Positions 1 through 5,722 are shown, counted from the first letter of the stretch. The stretch: DNA of 20,029 nucleotides from an uncultured Brachyspira sp. (GCF_934747485.1 NZ_CAKVGN010000053.1:1-20029), one strand, 5' to 3'. Made by a program: numbers and translations. Notes: generated by a model not told the origin, from the sequence alone.

Positions 1-19
1 TTGAAGTATATTCTTTCAT

Positions 20-68
20 AGGTATTCCTTTTGTTTTATTTTAGTTAATTAAATTATAAGGAATACCT
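20..68. promoter_or_regulatory. 11-bp inverted repeat, candidate operator
   Basis: AGGTATTCCTT at 20-30 is exactly reverse-complemented at 58-68 (AAGGAATACCT), with a 27-bp AT-rich spacer that contains TTAATTAA. The arms lie in the gene-free leader of the early gene series. A TATAAT hexamer reads on the minus strand at 58-53, inside one arm. This would suit a leftward promoter overlapped by an operator, but no good -35 hexamer sits at the usual spacing. Operator function is inferred only from position and symmetry. No U-rich tract follows, so it is not a typical terminator. Confidence 0.4.
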
Positions 69-100
69 GCTTTTTTAAACTAAAAATTGGGTCAAAAATC

Positions 101-148
101 AAATAAAAATAAGGTTTACAAAAATAAAAATGAGGTTAAACCTTATTT
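101..148. promoter_or_regulatory. Direct plus inverted repeat cluster, candidate early operator/promoter
   Basis: Two 16-bp direct repeats differing at one base lie at 101-116 and 122-137, with starts 21 bp apart, about two helical turns. Overlapping them is a perfect 12-bp inverted repeat, AATAAGGTTTA-type, at 107-118 and 137-148 with an 18-bp spacer. Helically phased half-sites plus a dyad, upstream of the first early gene, are typical of phage repressor or activator binding sites. I cannot define a confident -35/-10 pair. TTTACA at 115-120 has no matching -10 at 16-18 bp. Confidence 0.4.
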
Positions 149-212
149 ATCGCTTATTTTAATCAAAAAAGAACATATTTTAGTAATTCCTACATAATTA
201 CAATTAAGCTGG

Positions 213-232
213 TAAATACAGAGATGTATTTA
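213..232. promoter_or_regulatory. 8-bp perfect hairpin in the leader of the first gene
   Basis: TAAATACA at 213-220 is separated by GAGA from its exact reverse complement TGTATTTA at 225-232. It lies 26 bp upstream of the first ATG and just before the ribosome-binding site AGGAG (near 247-251). It could be a repressor dyad or a weak 5'-UTR hairpin. The stem is too AT-rich and lacks a U tract to be a terminator. Confidence 0.3.
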
Positions 233-258
233 AATAAAAAATTATTAGGAGAAAAAAT

Positions 259-453
259 ATGTTAGTCAAAGAGTTCAAACAAGAATTAAACAAATTTGGA
301 GATGAAACCCAAATCTTTATTCGTCTCAAAGATGAAAATGATACTATTATTTTATCAGATTTTTCTGAAATAATATCAAATGATGTATTGGGCTTTGGGG
401 TTATAGTCCCTTTATTTAAAGTAAATGAGGAGGATTATAAAAATGGAAAATAA
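259..453 (+). CDS. Small early protein, function unknown (64 aa)
   Basis: This is the first gene of the plus-strand early series. It starts at an ATG preceded by AGGAG, with a gene-free leader upstream. The product is 64 residues, mixed charged and hydrophobic (F, I, L, V), with no Cys, membrane segment or motif I recognise. Its C-terminus ends N-G-K, and its last 11 bases overlap the start of the next gene through the string ATGGAAAATAA, which contains both the downstream ATG and the upstream TAA. The same overlap design occurs at 1590-1600. Translational coupling to the next gene is likely. Coding status is supported by the start signal and tight packing. No function can be assigned. Confidence 0.65.
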   Translation: MLVKEFKQELNKFGDETQIFIRLKDENDTIILSDFSEIISNDVLGFGVIVPLFKVNEEDYKNGK

Positions 454-676
454 ACAATTTGAACCTTCTTATTGGGTGATAATAAGAAATAATAAAAAGT
501 ATTTAGGCTGTCAAAATAATTGTAAGCATTTAGAAAAAGTTAATAATAAAATCCTATGCTCATATTTTGGAAAAGAAATAAAAGGAACAGAAGATAATTA
601 TAAACCTTGTAAAGAATGCTTGAATGAATTTTGTAGTGCTCGTTTTAATATTCAAGATTTAATAAGGAGTGAATAA
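443..676 (+). CDS. Cys-rich small protein, probable zinc binder (77 aa)
   Basis: The start is taken at 443 because GAGGAGG lies just upstream at good spacing. An upstream in-frame GTG-type start at 425 would only add a segment translated from that ribosome-binding site. The 77-residue product has Cys23, Cys27, His29, Cys39, Cys56, Cys59 and Cys64. A CxxxCxH cluster is followed later by CxxC and a further Cys, which suggests one or two structural zinc sites. Small treble-clef or zinc-ribbon proteins of this size are frequent in phage early regions. The start overlaps the upstream gene by 11 bp and the stop overlaps the next start by one base (TAATG). I recognise no named family, and zinc binding is inferred from Cys spacing only. 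Confidence 0.65.
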   Translation: MENKQFEPSYWVIIRNNKKYLGCQNNCKHLEKVNNKILCSYFGKEIKGTEDNYKPCKECLNEFCSARFNIQDLIRSE

Positions 677-915
677 TGAGCTGTTTAAAAAAAACATATT
701 ATGATAAAGAACTCAAAACATTCGTTGTTGAAGAGTATACAGATTGGGGTATGAAAAAATATGACAACGATGGTAATTTAATTGCTTATGAGAAAATAGC
801 TGATGATGATGATTTTGTAGATAGTGGAATTGATGAAGAAGCGGATGAGCCTGATGAGTTTTTCTATAAGCTTTATCCGTGTGAGAAAGAAAAATTAAAA
901 GAAGGAGAAATGTAA
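676..915 (+). CDS. Acidic small protein, function unknown (79 aa)
   Basis: AAGGAGTG precedes the start and the ATG shares its first base with the upstream stop (TAATG). The 79-residue product has a basic/aromatic N-terminal third (YDNDGN and GMKKYD lie in the middle) and a very acidic centre, with DDDDF near residues 43-47 and repeated E/D after it. It ends with a short basic/acidic tail. No Cys cluster, membrane segment or catalytic motif is visible. An acidic small protein in an early operon could mimic DNA or bind a basic host protein, but nothing in the sequence proves this. Its TAATG junction with the following gene again indicates coupled translation. Confidence 0.6.
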   Translation: MSCLKKTYYDKELKTFVVEEYTDWGMKKYDNDGNLIAYEKIADDDDFVDSGIDEEADEPDEFFYKLYPCEKEKLKEGEM

Positions 916-1202
916 TGGGACAGCTAATAACTGAAGAAATGCTTGATAAACAAAGGCTTAATTTAAAAAAACAAGTCAGATATACAGCTCTAATAGAATA
1001 TAAAGAAAAAATATTAAAGCAAATAGAAAAAGAAAAAATAAATGCCAGAAAATCATTAGATAGATTAAAAGATATTTTAGCAGATAATCCTACAAAAGCA
1101 AAAAGAACATCAGCAAATGCTAAATGCAGTACATTATGGGAGAATATAAGATATTTAGAACTTAAATTAGAAGTATTAGAAGAATTAATTAAAGAGGAAT
1201 AA
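915..1202 (+). CDS. Coiled-coil small protein, function unknown (95 aa)
   Basis: The start overlaps the preceding stop by one base, with GAAGGAG just upstream. The 95-residue product is almost entirely charged helix. Leu/Ile occur at heptad-like spacing around residues 25-55 (YKEKILKQIEKEK region) and again at 75-95 (LELKLEVLEELIKEE), separated by a TSAN-containing hinge with one Cys. This is best read as a helical hairpin or dimeric coiled coil. No DNA-binding or enzymatic signature is visible. Its place between the acidic protein and the zinc-ribbon-like protein puts it in the block that leads to the RecT-like gene. No specific function can be named. Confidence 0.6.
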   Translation: MGQLITEEMLDKQRLNLKKQVRYTALIEYKEKILKQIEKEKINARKSLDRLKDILADNPTKAKRTSANAKCSTLWENIRYLELKLEVLEELIKEE

Positions 1203-1223
1203 AAAATATAGGGGGGAGAAACA

Positions 1224-1409
1224 ATGAGCTTATTAAAAGATATTTTCGGAAGAAAAAAACAAATAAAGTGTGCTGTATGCGGTGAGGCGATACAAAATGA
1301 CTTTAAAACAGAATATTTAAAATTAAATGGATGTTTTGGTTTATATATGCTTCACTATGAATGCGATAAAAAAGTAAAAAATTTAGAAAAATCTATAAAA
1401 GGAGAATAA
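1224..1409 (+). CDS. Zinc-ribbon-like small protein (61 aa)
   Basis: GGGGGGAG lies 6-8 bp before the ATG, a strong ribosome-binding site. The 61-residue product starts with a basic segment (MSLLKDIFGRKK). It then has Cys16-x2-Cys19-Gly, a linker with Cys37, and His44-x2-Cys47, so CxxC ... HxxC gives a plausible single zinc site. The arrangement resembles small phage zinc-finger proteins of unknown role. It is followed after 5 bp by the next gene of the same series. Zinc binding is an inference from the ligand pattern. DNA binding is possible given the Lys-rich ends but not shown. Confidence 0.62.
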   Translation: MSLLKDIFGRKKQIKCAVCGEAIQNDFKTEYLKLNGCFGLYMLHYECDKKVKNLEKSIKGE

Positions 1410-1414
1410 TCTAT

Positions 1415-1600
1415 ATGAAAAATGAAAAAATAGGGGCTTTATGGCTTAATACTTCAAAAGCTGGTAATAAGTATTTACAAGGCACTATAGATACAGAACA
1501 AGGCAAAATGAAAATTATTATTTTTAAAAATAATAAGAAAAAAGAAGATAAGCATCCTGATTATGCTATTTTCAGAAGCGAGGATAATAATGGAAAATAA
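1415..1600 (+). CDS. DUF736-like small phage protein (61 aa)
   Basis: This 61-residue protein begins MKNEKIGALWLNTSKAG and continues with a K-Y-L-x-G-T-I-D segment, a beta-rich I-I-I-F-K-N-N-K-K run, then HPDYAIF. The pattern G-A-L-W-x-x-x-S-x-x-G-x-x-Y-L-x-G, with a later F-x-N-x-x-K and H-P-D-Y, is familiar from small phage proteins next to RecT-like genes and resembles the DUF736 group. I am confident of the type but not of the exact family. It directly precedes and overlaps the RecT-like gene by 11 bp, so a role with single-strand annealing or replication is a reasonable contextual guess. The ribosome-binding site is GGAG at about 1401-1404. Confidence 0.65.
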   Translation: MKNEKIGALWLNTSKAGNKYLQGTIDTEQGKMKIIIFKNNKKKEDKHPDYAIFRSEDNNGK

Positions 1601-3125
1601 ATTAACAGTACAAAATAATTACAGTTTATCAGATTTAGAGATAATGAGTAAAAAGGCGGCTCAAAGTAATTTTTTAGGCACAAGGAATGATAATGAAGTT
1701 TTTACTCTTTTAATGCTCGCTCAATCTGAAGGTAAAAATCCAATACAGGCAAGTATGGATTATTCAATAATACAAGGAAAACCTGCCTTAAAAAGTCAGG
1801 CTACTTTAGTACGATTTCAAAAAGCAGGCGGAAAAGTAACATACTTAAAAAGAGATGATACAGAATGCACAATAAAATTCGAGCATCCACAAGCTGGAGA
1901 GCTTACAGTCAGCTGGACTATGGAGACAGCACAAAAAGCAGGATTAAATCTTAATAAAGATAATTGGAAAAAATACCCTAGACAGATGTTAGCTGCCCGC
2001 TGTATAGCAGAAGGCATAAGAGCTTTATACCCTGCTTGCCTTGAAGGTCTTTATTTAGTAGAAGAAGTACAAGATTTTGATACACCTAATAAACAAAAAC
2101 AAAATAATAATATAGTAGATATAGAGGCTTCAAGTATAGATAATTCTGTGTACGACATAGAAACAAATACTTACAGTAATGAAGATGTCTCCTATATAGA
2201 GAAAAATGATTGCTGGGTTACCAAAAATGGTAAATATACAAATGATATTACAGGCAATGCTTGTAAAGGTGATGAAATCTTATGTCTGTATAAAAATAAA
2301 TATTTAGAAGCAATTATTATAGAAGATGAATATAAAAAAATAGGCGACAATATTATACATTATTTTCACTTAAAAGATATAAAAGGAAATTGCTTTAAAG
2401 CAAAAGTATCTGAAATATATCAAACTTTCACTTATTCAAAAGAATTTGATAAAAAAGATAGAAAAAAAAGACTAGAAGAAAAGTATACAAAAAGAAAAAT
2501 AGCGGAAGGCAAAATATCTAAAACTAATGATACTTATAAAATAGGTAATAGTATAAAGTGCGATGCTATATCTGAAGATACCAACGAAGAAGCTATTGTC
2601 GGTTATAGTATAGTTCCAAATGGTAAAAATAAAGGTAAAAAATGGGAAGAGTTAGATATTACTTCTTTAGCAAATGCTGTTAAATATTATGCTTCACAAG
2701 GGGACAGAGAGCAGTATATAGAATATGTAGAAAAAGTATTGAATGAGAAATTAAGCATATGCCCTGTCGGAATATCTAAAGGCTGTAAATGGGAAGAATT
2801 AAGCACTGAAAAATTAGAGAGTTATTATAATGATTATAAAAGCGGAAAATTAATAGGTTATGCTGATGAATATGCTTCATACATAGAAAAGATATTAATT
2901 AAAAGACAGTCAAAACAATCTGAATTTAAAGGAGCTAATAATATACAAGTAAATGAAGATGAAGACCCTTTCAGCGATACTAGAGATGATGAATGGGATA
3001 AAGATATTAATGGAAATCCATTTGATGCAGAAGATAATAGAAGTTTGGATGAGTTAATTGCTGAACAAGAAAAGAATAATCTCAATCAAATAGACGATGA
3101 TAAAAAGTTTAAATTAGAGAATTAA
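1590..3125 (+). CDS. RecT-like single-strand annealing protein with C-terminal repeat extension (511 aa)
   Basis: The start at 1590 follows GCGAGGA at suitable spacing; an in-frame alternative at 1563 would only add nine residues. Residues 20-163 carry the features of RecT-type phage recombinases. These include Q-G-K-P-A-L-K-S-Q-A around 62-71, R-F-Q-K-A-G-G (75-81), D-T-E-C-T near 90-94, D-N-W-K-K-Y-P-R-Q-M-L near 124-134, and R-C-I-A-E-G-I-R-A-L-Y-P (137-148). RecT proteins anneal complementary single strands during phage recombination. Residues about 200-315 form a lysine-rich domain I do not recognise. Residues about 338-385 and 388-438 are two diverged copies of a P-x-G-x-x-K-G-x-x-W-E-E-L motif, resembling the small module found at the C-terminus of ExoX-like nucleases. 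The tail is acidic. RecT proteins are usually near 270 residues, so the extension is unusual. No RecE/YqaJ exonuclease adjoins it. Confidence 0.75.
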   Translation: MENKLTVQNNYSLSDLEIMSKKAAQSNFLGTRNDNEVFTLLMLAQSEGKNPIQASMDYSIIQGKPALKSQATLVRFQKAGGKVTYLKRDDTECTIKFEHPQAGELTVSWTMETAQKAGLNLNKDNWKKYPRQMLAARCIAEGIRALYPACLEGLYLVEEVQDFDTPNKQKQNNNIVDIEASSIDNSVYDIETNTYSNEDVSYIEKNDCWVTKNGKYTNDITGNACKGDEILCLYKNKYLEAIIIEDEYKKIGDNIIHYFHLKDIKGNCFKAKVSEIYQTFTYSKEFDKKDRKKRLEEKYTKRKIAEGKISKTNDTYKIGNSIKCDAISEDTNEEAIVGYSIVPNGKNKGKKWEELDITSLANAVKYYASQGDREQYIEYVEKVLNEKLSICPVGISKGCKWEELSTEKLESYYNDYKSGKLIGYADEYASYIEKILIKRQSKQSEFKGANNIQVNEDEDPFSDTRDDEWDKDINGNPFDAEDNRSLDELIAEQEKNNLNQIDDDKKFKLEN

Positions 3126-3138
3126 TAGGAGTAATATG

Positions 3139-3363
3139 ATGCTAAATCTTTTTAAGAAAAAAAATAAGTATGTATATGTAAACAATAAACTATTTTTTGA
3201 TAAAAAAGCTTTTGAGGCAATATATTTGATGCCTCAATACAATCCAACTAAAAAAACAAAATTAATTATTCAATTAAATAATATAAATATTCCTATTCTA
3301 TTTGATACCAGAAATGAAGCTAAAGAGGAAATGAATAGAATAATAAAAGAAATAGAGAGTTGA
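3139..3363 (+). CDS. Small basic protein, function unknown (74 aa)
   Basis: Two consecutive ATG codons lie at 3136 and 3139. AGGAG at 3127-3131 is spaced 7 bp from the second and only 4 bp from the first, so 3139 is preferred. The product is about 74 residues and Lys/Asn-rich: a basic start, a short hydrophobic stretch (I-Y-L-M-P), a beta-like segment (L-I-I-Q-L-N-N-I-N-I-P-I-L-F) and a charged C-terminal helix. No motif is recognised. It is the last gene before a structured non-coding stretch, so it may close the recombination transcription unit. Confidence 0.55.
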   Translation: MLNLFKKKNKYVYVNNKLFFDKKAFEAIYLMPQYNPTKKTKLIIQLNNINIPILFDTRNEAKEEMNRIIKEIES

Positions 3364-3500
3364 TAGGTTTTCATAGTTTCTCCTAATAACTGGGGCGGAA
3401 AACTTTTACAGCTAAAAAAGGACTATAACGGCTAAGTTTGCGGATGGGATTTATAAGCCGTATAAGTCCAAACATATTACAAATATAAAGGGGTAAAACA
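3364..3500 (+). other. Structured intergenic region with 11-bp-paired hairpin
   Basis: This gap holds no gene longer than a few codons. Its base composition is less AT-rich than its neighbours and it contains a clear hairpin at 3420-3469. GGACT pairs with AGTCC, then comes a 3x3 internal loop (ATA/ATA), then six pairs (ACGGCT with AGCCGT), closing a 22-base loop that contains GCGGATGGGA. There is no U tract, so it is not a classical rho-independent terminator. It ends in a strong ribosome-binding site (AAAGGGG) for the 44-residue gene at 3501. It may be a cis-acting leader RNA, a protein-binding site or a small RNA. I cannot match it to a known RNA family. Confidence 0.5.
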
Positions 3501-3635
3501 ATGTCAAATGATAAAAAAGAAAAATTACAAAATAAAGAGCCAAAACTTCAAAATCATACTGAAGTAGTAACAGATGATGTATTAAAAATAAAGTACAACG
3601 ATGAAGTTATAGAAGTAAAAAATAAGAAGGCTTAA
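3501..3635 (+). CDS. Small charged protein upstream of the replication initiator (44 aa)
   Basis: An ATG at 3501 with AAAGGGG 6-9 bp upstream opens a 44-codon frame ending TAA at 3635, three bases before the initiator start. The product is highly charged: MSNDKKEKLQNKEPK at the N-terminus and a predicted beta segment V-L-K-I-K-Y-N-D-E-V-I-E-V near the end. Strong ribosome-binding site, tight spacing and lack of overlap support real translation. It may act as a leader peptide coupling expression of the initiator to the structured region before it. No homolog is recognised. Confidence 0.5.
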   Translation: MSNDKKEKLQNKEPKLQNHTEVVTDDVLKIKYNDEVIEVKNKKA

Positions 3636-3637
3636 AA

Positions 3638-4510
3638 ATGAGTGATAAAATACAAAAAAATTATTATGCTATTATTCCTGCGGATATCCGCTATGATAAA
3701 AGATTAAAACCTTTAGCAAGATTATTATATGTAGAAATAACAGCTTTATGTAATGAGAAAGGATACTGCTGGGCTTCTAATAGTTATTTTGCTGAGCTTT
3801 ATGAAGTATCAGATATTACAATATCAAGATATATTTCAGAGTTAAAAGAGTATGGATATATAAAATGTGTATATGATAAAACTCAAGAAAATATAGATAA
3901 AAGAAAAATATATATAATACCGTCTTATCAAAACAATCAAGACGGTATTAACAGAAATGATAATACGGTATTAACAAAAATGTTAAGACCGTCTTATCAA
4001 AACGGTCAAGACGGTCTTAACAGAAATGATAAGCATAATAATACAGATAATAATACAGATAATAATACAGATAATAATACAGTGAGTGTGTGTGAGACGC
4101 ACGCACACGAAAACAAAAACGAAGTAGATATACTGCTCAATAGCACTGAATTTCAAAGCTTTGAAGATTTTGAAAAAGTATATATCTTCTGGTTTACTAA
4201 ACTCACTGGGAAACCTATCACTTTGCTTAATCAAACAGTCTCGGCACGAGGGGAAAACTTTGAAAAATTGGATTGGCTTAAAAAAAATTTTGAAGCTCGG
4301 AGGGTTCATGCTGGAATAGCTATATTTGAAACCCTTGAATATATAGCTCAAGATAAAACTTGTATAGACAATTATCTCTTTAGAGCTTCAAGTTATCTTG
4401 ATGGAATTATTTCAAGGCTTGTAGATGCTAAATTAGCAGAAAGCGATCCAGTTTCAAATGAGGGTAAAGGGAAATATAGAAATCCAAGTTTTGATTATTT
4501 TAAGTATTAA
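3638..4510 (+). CDS. Phage replication initiator, winged-helix N-terminus (290 aa)
   Basis: Residues 1-95 match the helix-turn-helix initiator type found in DnaD/O-like phage replication proteins: Y-Y-A-I-I-P-A-D-I-R-Y-D near the start, L-K-P-L-A-R-L-L-Y-V-E-I-T-A-L, then A-S-N-S-Y-F-A-E-L-Y-E-V-S and a recognition helix with T-I-S-R-Y-I-S-E-L-K. Residues about 94-160 are a low-complexity linker. It is translated from five 23-bp DNA repeats and a 12-bp repeat (N-N-T-D tandem), followed by a Cys/His-containing V-S-V-C-E-T-H-A-H. Residues 165-290 are a second, mostly helical domain ending in Y-R-N-P-S-F-D-Y-F-K-Y. By analogy with lambda O, the N-terminus would bind the internal iterons and the C-terminus would recruit a helicase or loader. 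The spacing of three bases to the 44-residue gene suggests coupling. Function is inferred from domain type plus the embedded repeats. Confidence 0.75.
   Translation: MSDKIQKNYYAIIPADIRYDKRLKPLARLLYVEITALCNEKGYCWASNSYFAELYEVSDITISRYISELKEYGYIKCVYDKTQENIDKRKIYIIPSYQNNQDGINRNDNTVLTKMLRPSYQNGQDGLNRNDKHNNTDNNTDNNTDNNTVSVCETHAHENKNEVDILLNSTEFQSFEDFEKVYIFWFTKLTGKPITLLNQTVSARGENFEKLDWLKKNFEARRVHAGIAIFETLEYIAQDKTCIDNYLFRASSYLDGIISRLVDAKLAESDPVSNEGKGKYRNPSFDYFKY
3919..4033. repeat. Five tandem 23-bp iterons, candidate phage replication origin
   Basis: Five contiguous 23-bp units start at 3919, 3942, 3965, 3988 and 4011. The shared core is AC[C/G]GT[A/C]TTA[A/T]CA[A/G]AA followed by a more variable TGATAA-type end. 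Units 1 and 4 are ACCGTCTTATCAAAAC-type; units 2, 3 and 5 are ACGGT[A/C]TTAACA[A/G]AAATG-type. An ACCGTCTT unit followed by an ACGGT unit makes an 11-bp inverted repeat, AATACCGTCTT/AAGACGGTATT at the first pair and AAGACCGTCTT/AAGACGGTCTT at the second, with matching base changes in both arms. The array lies inside the initiator reading frame. Since 23 is not a multiple of three, the protein repeats only every 69 bases, so selection is on the DNA. Confidence 0.8.
4037..4082. repeat. 12-bp AT-rich tandem repeat, candidate DNA unwinding element
   Basis: AATAATACAGAT is repeated from 4037, 4049 and 4061, with a fourth partial copy to 4082. It encodes N-N-T-D units in the initiator linker. It begins three bases after the iteron array, and only 7 of its 46 bases are G or C. 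In iteron-type origins an AT-rich repeat next to the initiator-binding sites is the usual melting region. That role is inferred from position and composition. An alternative is simple replication-slippage expansion of a flexible linker. Confidence 0.65.
4086..4108 (+). other. Hairpin adjacent to the AT-rich repeat
   Basis: GTGTGTGTG at 4086-4094 and CACGCACAC at 4100-4108 can pair over nine positions with a single G-T pair, around the loop AGACG. It is a clearly GC-richer stretch in a very AT-rich gene and sits three bases beyond the AT-rich repeat. This is where a single-strand priming or helicase-loading structure would be placed in an origin. It also encodes V-C-E-T-H-A-H of the linker. 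The functional role is inference. Confidence 0.45.
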
Positions 4511-4529
4511 CATTTTTTAGGGGTAGAAA

Positions 4530-5105
4530 ATGGGAAAAAATGGAATACCAGAACAACAAAAGTTTAATTATGGCAAACATAGAGAAAAGTATCAAAAAGA
4601 GATTTTTCAACTCATAGAAGATATAAAAAATATTCCAAATGACAAAAAGCCTGAAAACATTAATAATTATTTTGTGATTAAATTATATACGCTTTTAAAA
4701 AACTTTGGAATATATAAAGATTATGATATTTATAATACTATTGAATATTTCAAAAAAGAAGAAGCTATATTTTATCAAAAGTTAGAAGAATATTTGAGTG
4801 ATATTAATAACAAAAGAAAAATATATAAATCTCTTTTTGTCATAAAAAATCAAATATTAAACATAAGAGATTTTTCAAGTAATGGATTTTATCAGGACTT
4901 TTTAGATGATTTGAAATCTGAAATGGGGTTAATGATTAAAACAAAATATAACAACTTTATTGAACCAAGCATTTACAGCTGTTCTGAAGATTTTTCAAGT
5001 ATTGATTATAAACACTTTGATATGAAGTATGAAGATAATCAAGCTATAAACAAAAAGGTTTTAGCAGAATATAAGCAGCTTGTTATGGAGGCTGTTAATG
5101 GTTAG
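4530..5105 (+). CDS. Unknown protein downstream of the initiator (191 aa)
   Basis: The start has AGGGG 5-8 bp upstream, 19 bp after the initiator stop. The product is 191 residues, helical and charged, with aromatic-rich stretches (Y-N-T-I-E-Y-F-K-K-E-E-A-I-F-Y around residues 70-85). There is no P-loop, so it is not a DnaC-type ATPase loader. There are no zinc ligands and no membrane segment. Position directly after the initiator is where phages often place a helicase loader or primase accessory factor, but the sequence itself gives no proof. The last eight bases overlap the start of the winged-helix gene at 5098. Confidence 0.6.
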   Translation: MGKNGIPEQQKFNYGKHREKYQKEIFQLIEDIKNIPNDKKPENINNYFVIKLYTLLKNFGIYKDYDIYNTIEYFKKEEAIFYQKLEEYLSDINNKRKIYKSLFVIKNQILNIRDFSSNGFYQDFLDDLKSEMGLMIKTKYNNFIEPSIYSCSEDFSSIDYKHFDMKYEDNQAINKKVLAEYKQLVMEAVNG

Positions 5106-5382
5106 ACAAACTTCTATAGACTGCTATAACAATTTAATTAAAGGCAAAAAAGAAAATACACAATTCAAAAAAATATTTAATTGTGTATCTGAACTTAAAG
5201 AAGCAACTAGAGGTGAGATAGCAGATAGGCTGAAAATGGAAAAAAGCACAGTATCAGCAAGAGTTAATAAAATGCTTCAGCTTGGTATTTTACAAGAGGT
5301 AGGCAAAAGAAAAGATAAAGTAAGCGGTATTAAAAATTATGTAGTTAGTGTTAATAAAGATGGTCAAGGAAGATTATTTTAA
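5098..5382 (+). CDS. Small winged-helix protein (94 aa)
   Basis: The start is taken at 5098, with GGAGG 6-7 bp upstream, rather than an upstream in-frame codon at 5080. Residues about 25-75 fit a winged helix: F-K-K-I-F-N-C-V-S-E-L, then E-A-T-R-G-E-I-A-D-R-L-K-M, recognition helix S-T-V-S-A-R-V-N-K-M-L-Q-L-G-I-L, and a wing with E-V-G-K-R-K-D-K-V-S-G. This resembles MarR-like domains and the small phage winged-helix proteins near replication genes. A short C-terminal tail ends G-Q-G-R-L-F, reminiscent of peptide motifs that bind a sliding clamp, though not a clear match. Likely role: DNA-binding accessory factor or regulator of the replication region. Confidence 0.7.
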   Translation: MVRQTSIDCYNNLIKGKKENTQFKKIFNCVSELKEATRGEIADRLKMEKSTVSARVNKMLQLGILQEVGKRKDKVSGIKNYVVSVNKDGQGRLF

Positions 5383-5384
5383 TT

Positions 5385-5684
5385 ATGACAACTTTAAGAT
5401 ATGAAAATGAATTTAACAAATATCTAAAATCAGGAAACTCAGATTATGCTAATGATATAGCTAATAAAATAAATTTAGATATTCAGAGTATAGATGATGA
5501 TGTGGTTATACATCTTTCAAGTGAATATTATTTGTATTATATAAAAAAAGATAGATTAATAAAATCTTGTAAAGTTTACAGATTATGTGGAAACCCTATT
5601 TATGACTATGACATATTAAAAGAGAATGCTATCTATTTATGTTTGATAGATATTTATTATGAAATACAAGGGGTAGTATTCTAA
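5385..5684 (+). CDS. Unknown protein (99 aa)
   Basis: The ATG lies two bases after the preceding stop, with AAGGAAG about 12 bp upstream, a slightly long spacing. The 99-residue product is rich in Tyr, Ile and Asp. It has an acidic N-terminal half and a Y-Y-L-Y-Y-I-K-K segment near residues 45-52, then a Cys-containing stretch (S-C-K-V-Y-R-L-C-G-N-P). No membrane segment is clear and no family is recognised. Tight spacing places it in the replication operon. Confidence 0.55.
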   Translation: MTTLRYENEFNKYLKSGNSDYANDIANKINLDIQSIDDDVVIHLSSEYYLYYIKKDRLIKSCKVYRLCGNPIYDYDILKENAIYLCLIDIYYEIQGVVF

Positions 5685-5722
5685 AGCAAGAAATAATAAA
5701 AATATTTTATGGAGTTTAATGA

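Noticed and set aside
115..120. TTTACA as a -35 box for an early promoter.
   Set aside because: No -10-like hexamer follows at 16-18 bp; the base after 17 bp reads AAACCT.
3263..3376. Minus-strand frame starting after GGAGAAACT (M-K-T-Y-Q-L-S onwards), looking like a signal peptide.
   Set aside because: It lies antisense to the well-supported gene at 3139-3363 and is only about 34-36 codons; its hydrophobicity comes from AT-rich antisense codons.
3919..4033. Could the 23-bp repeats be a CRISPR array?
   Set aside because: Units are contiguous with no spacers, lie inside a coding frame, and there are no cas genes. Iteron array is the better reading.
4530..5105. DnaC-like helicase loader call for the protein after the initiator.
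   Set aside because: There is no Walker A or B motif; the position alone is not enough.
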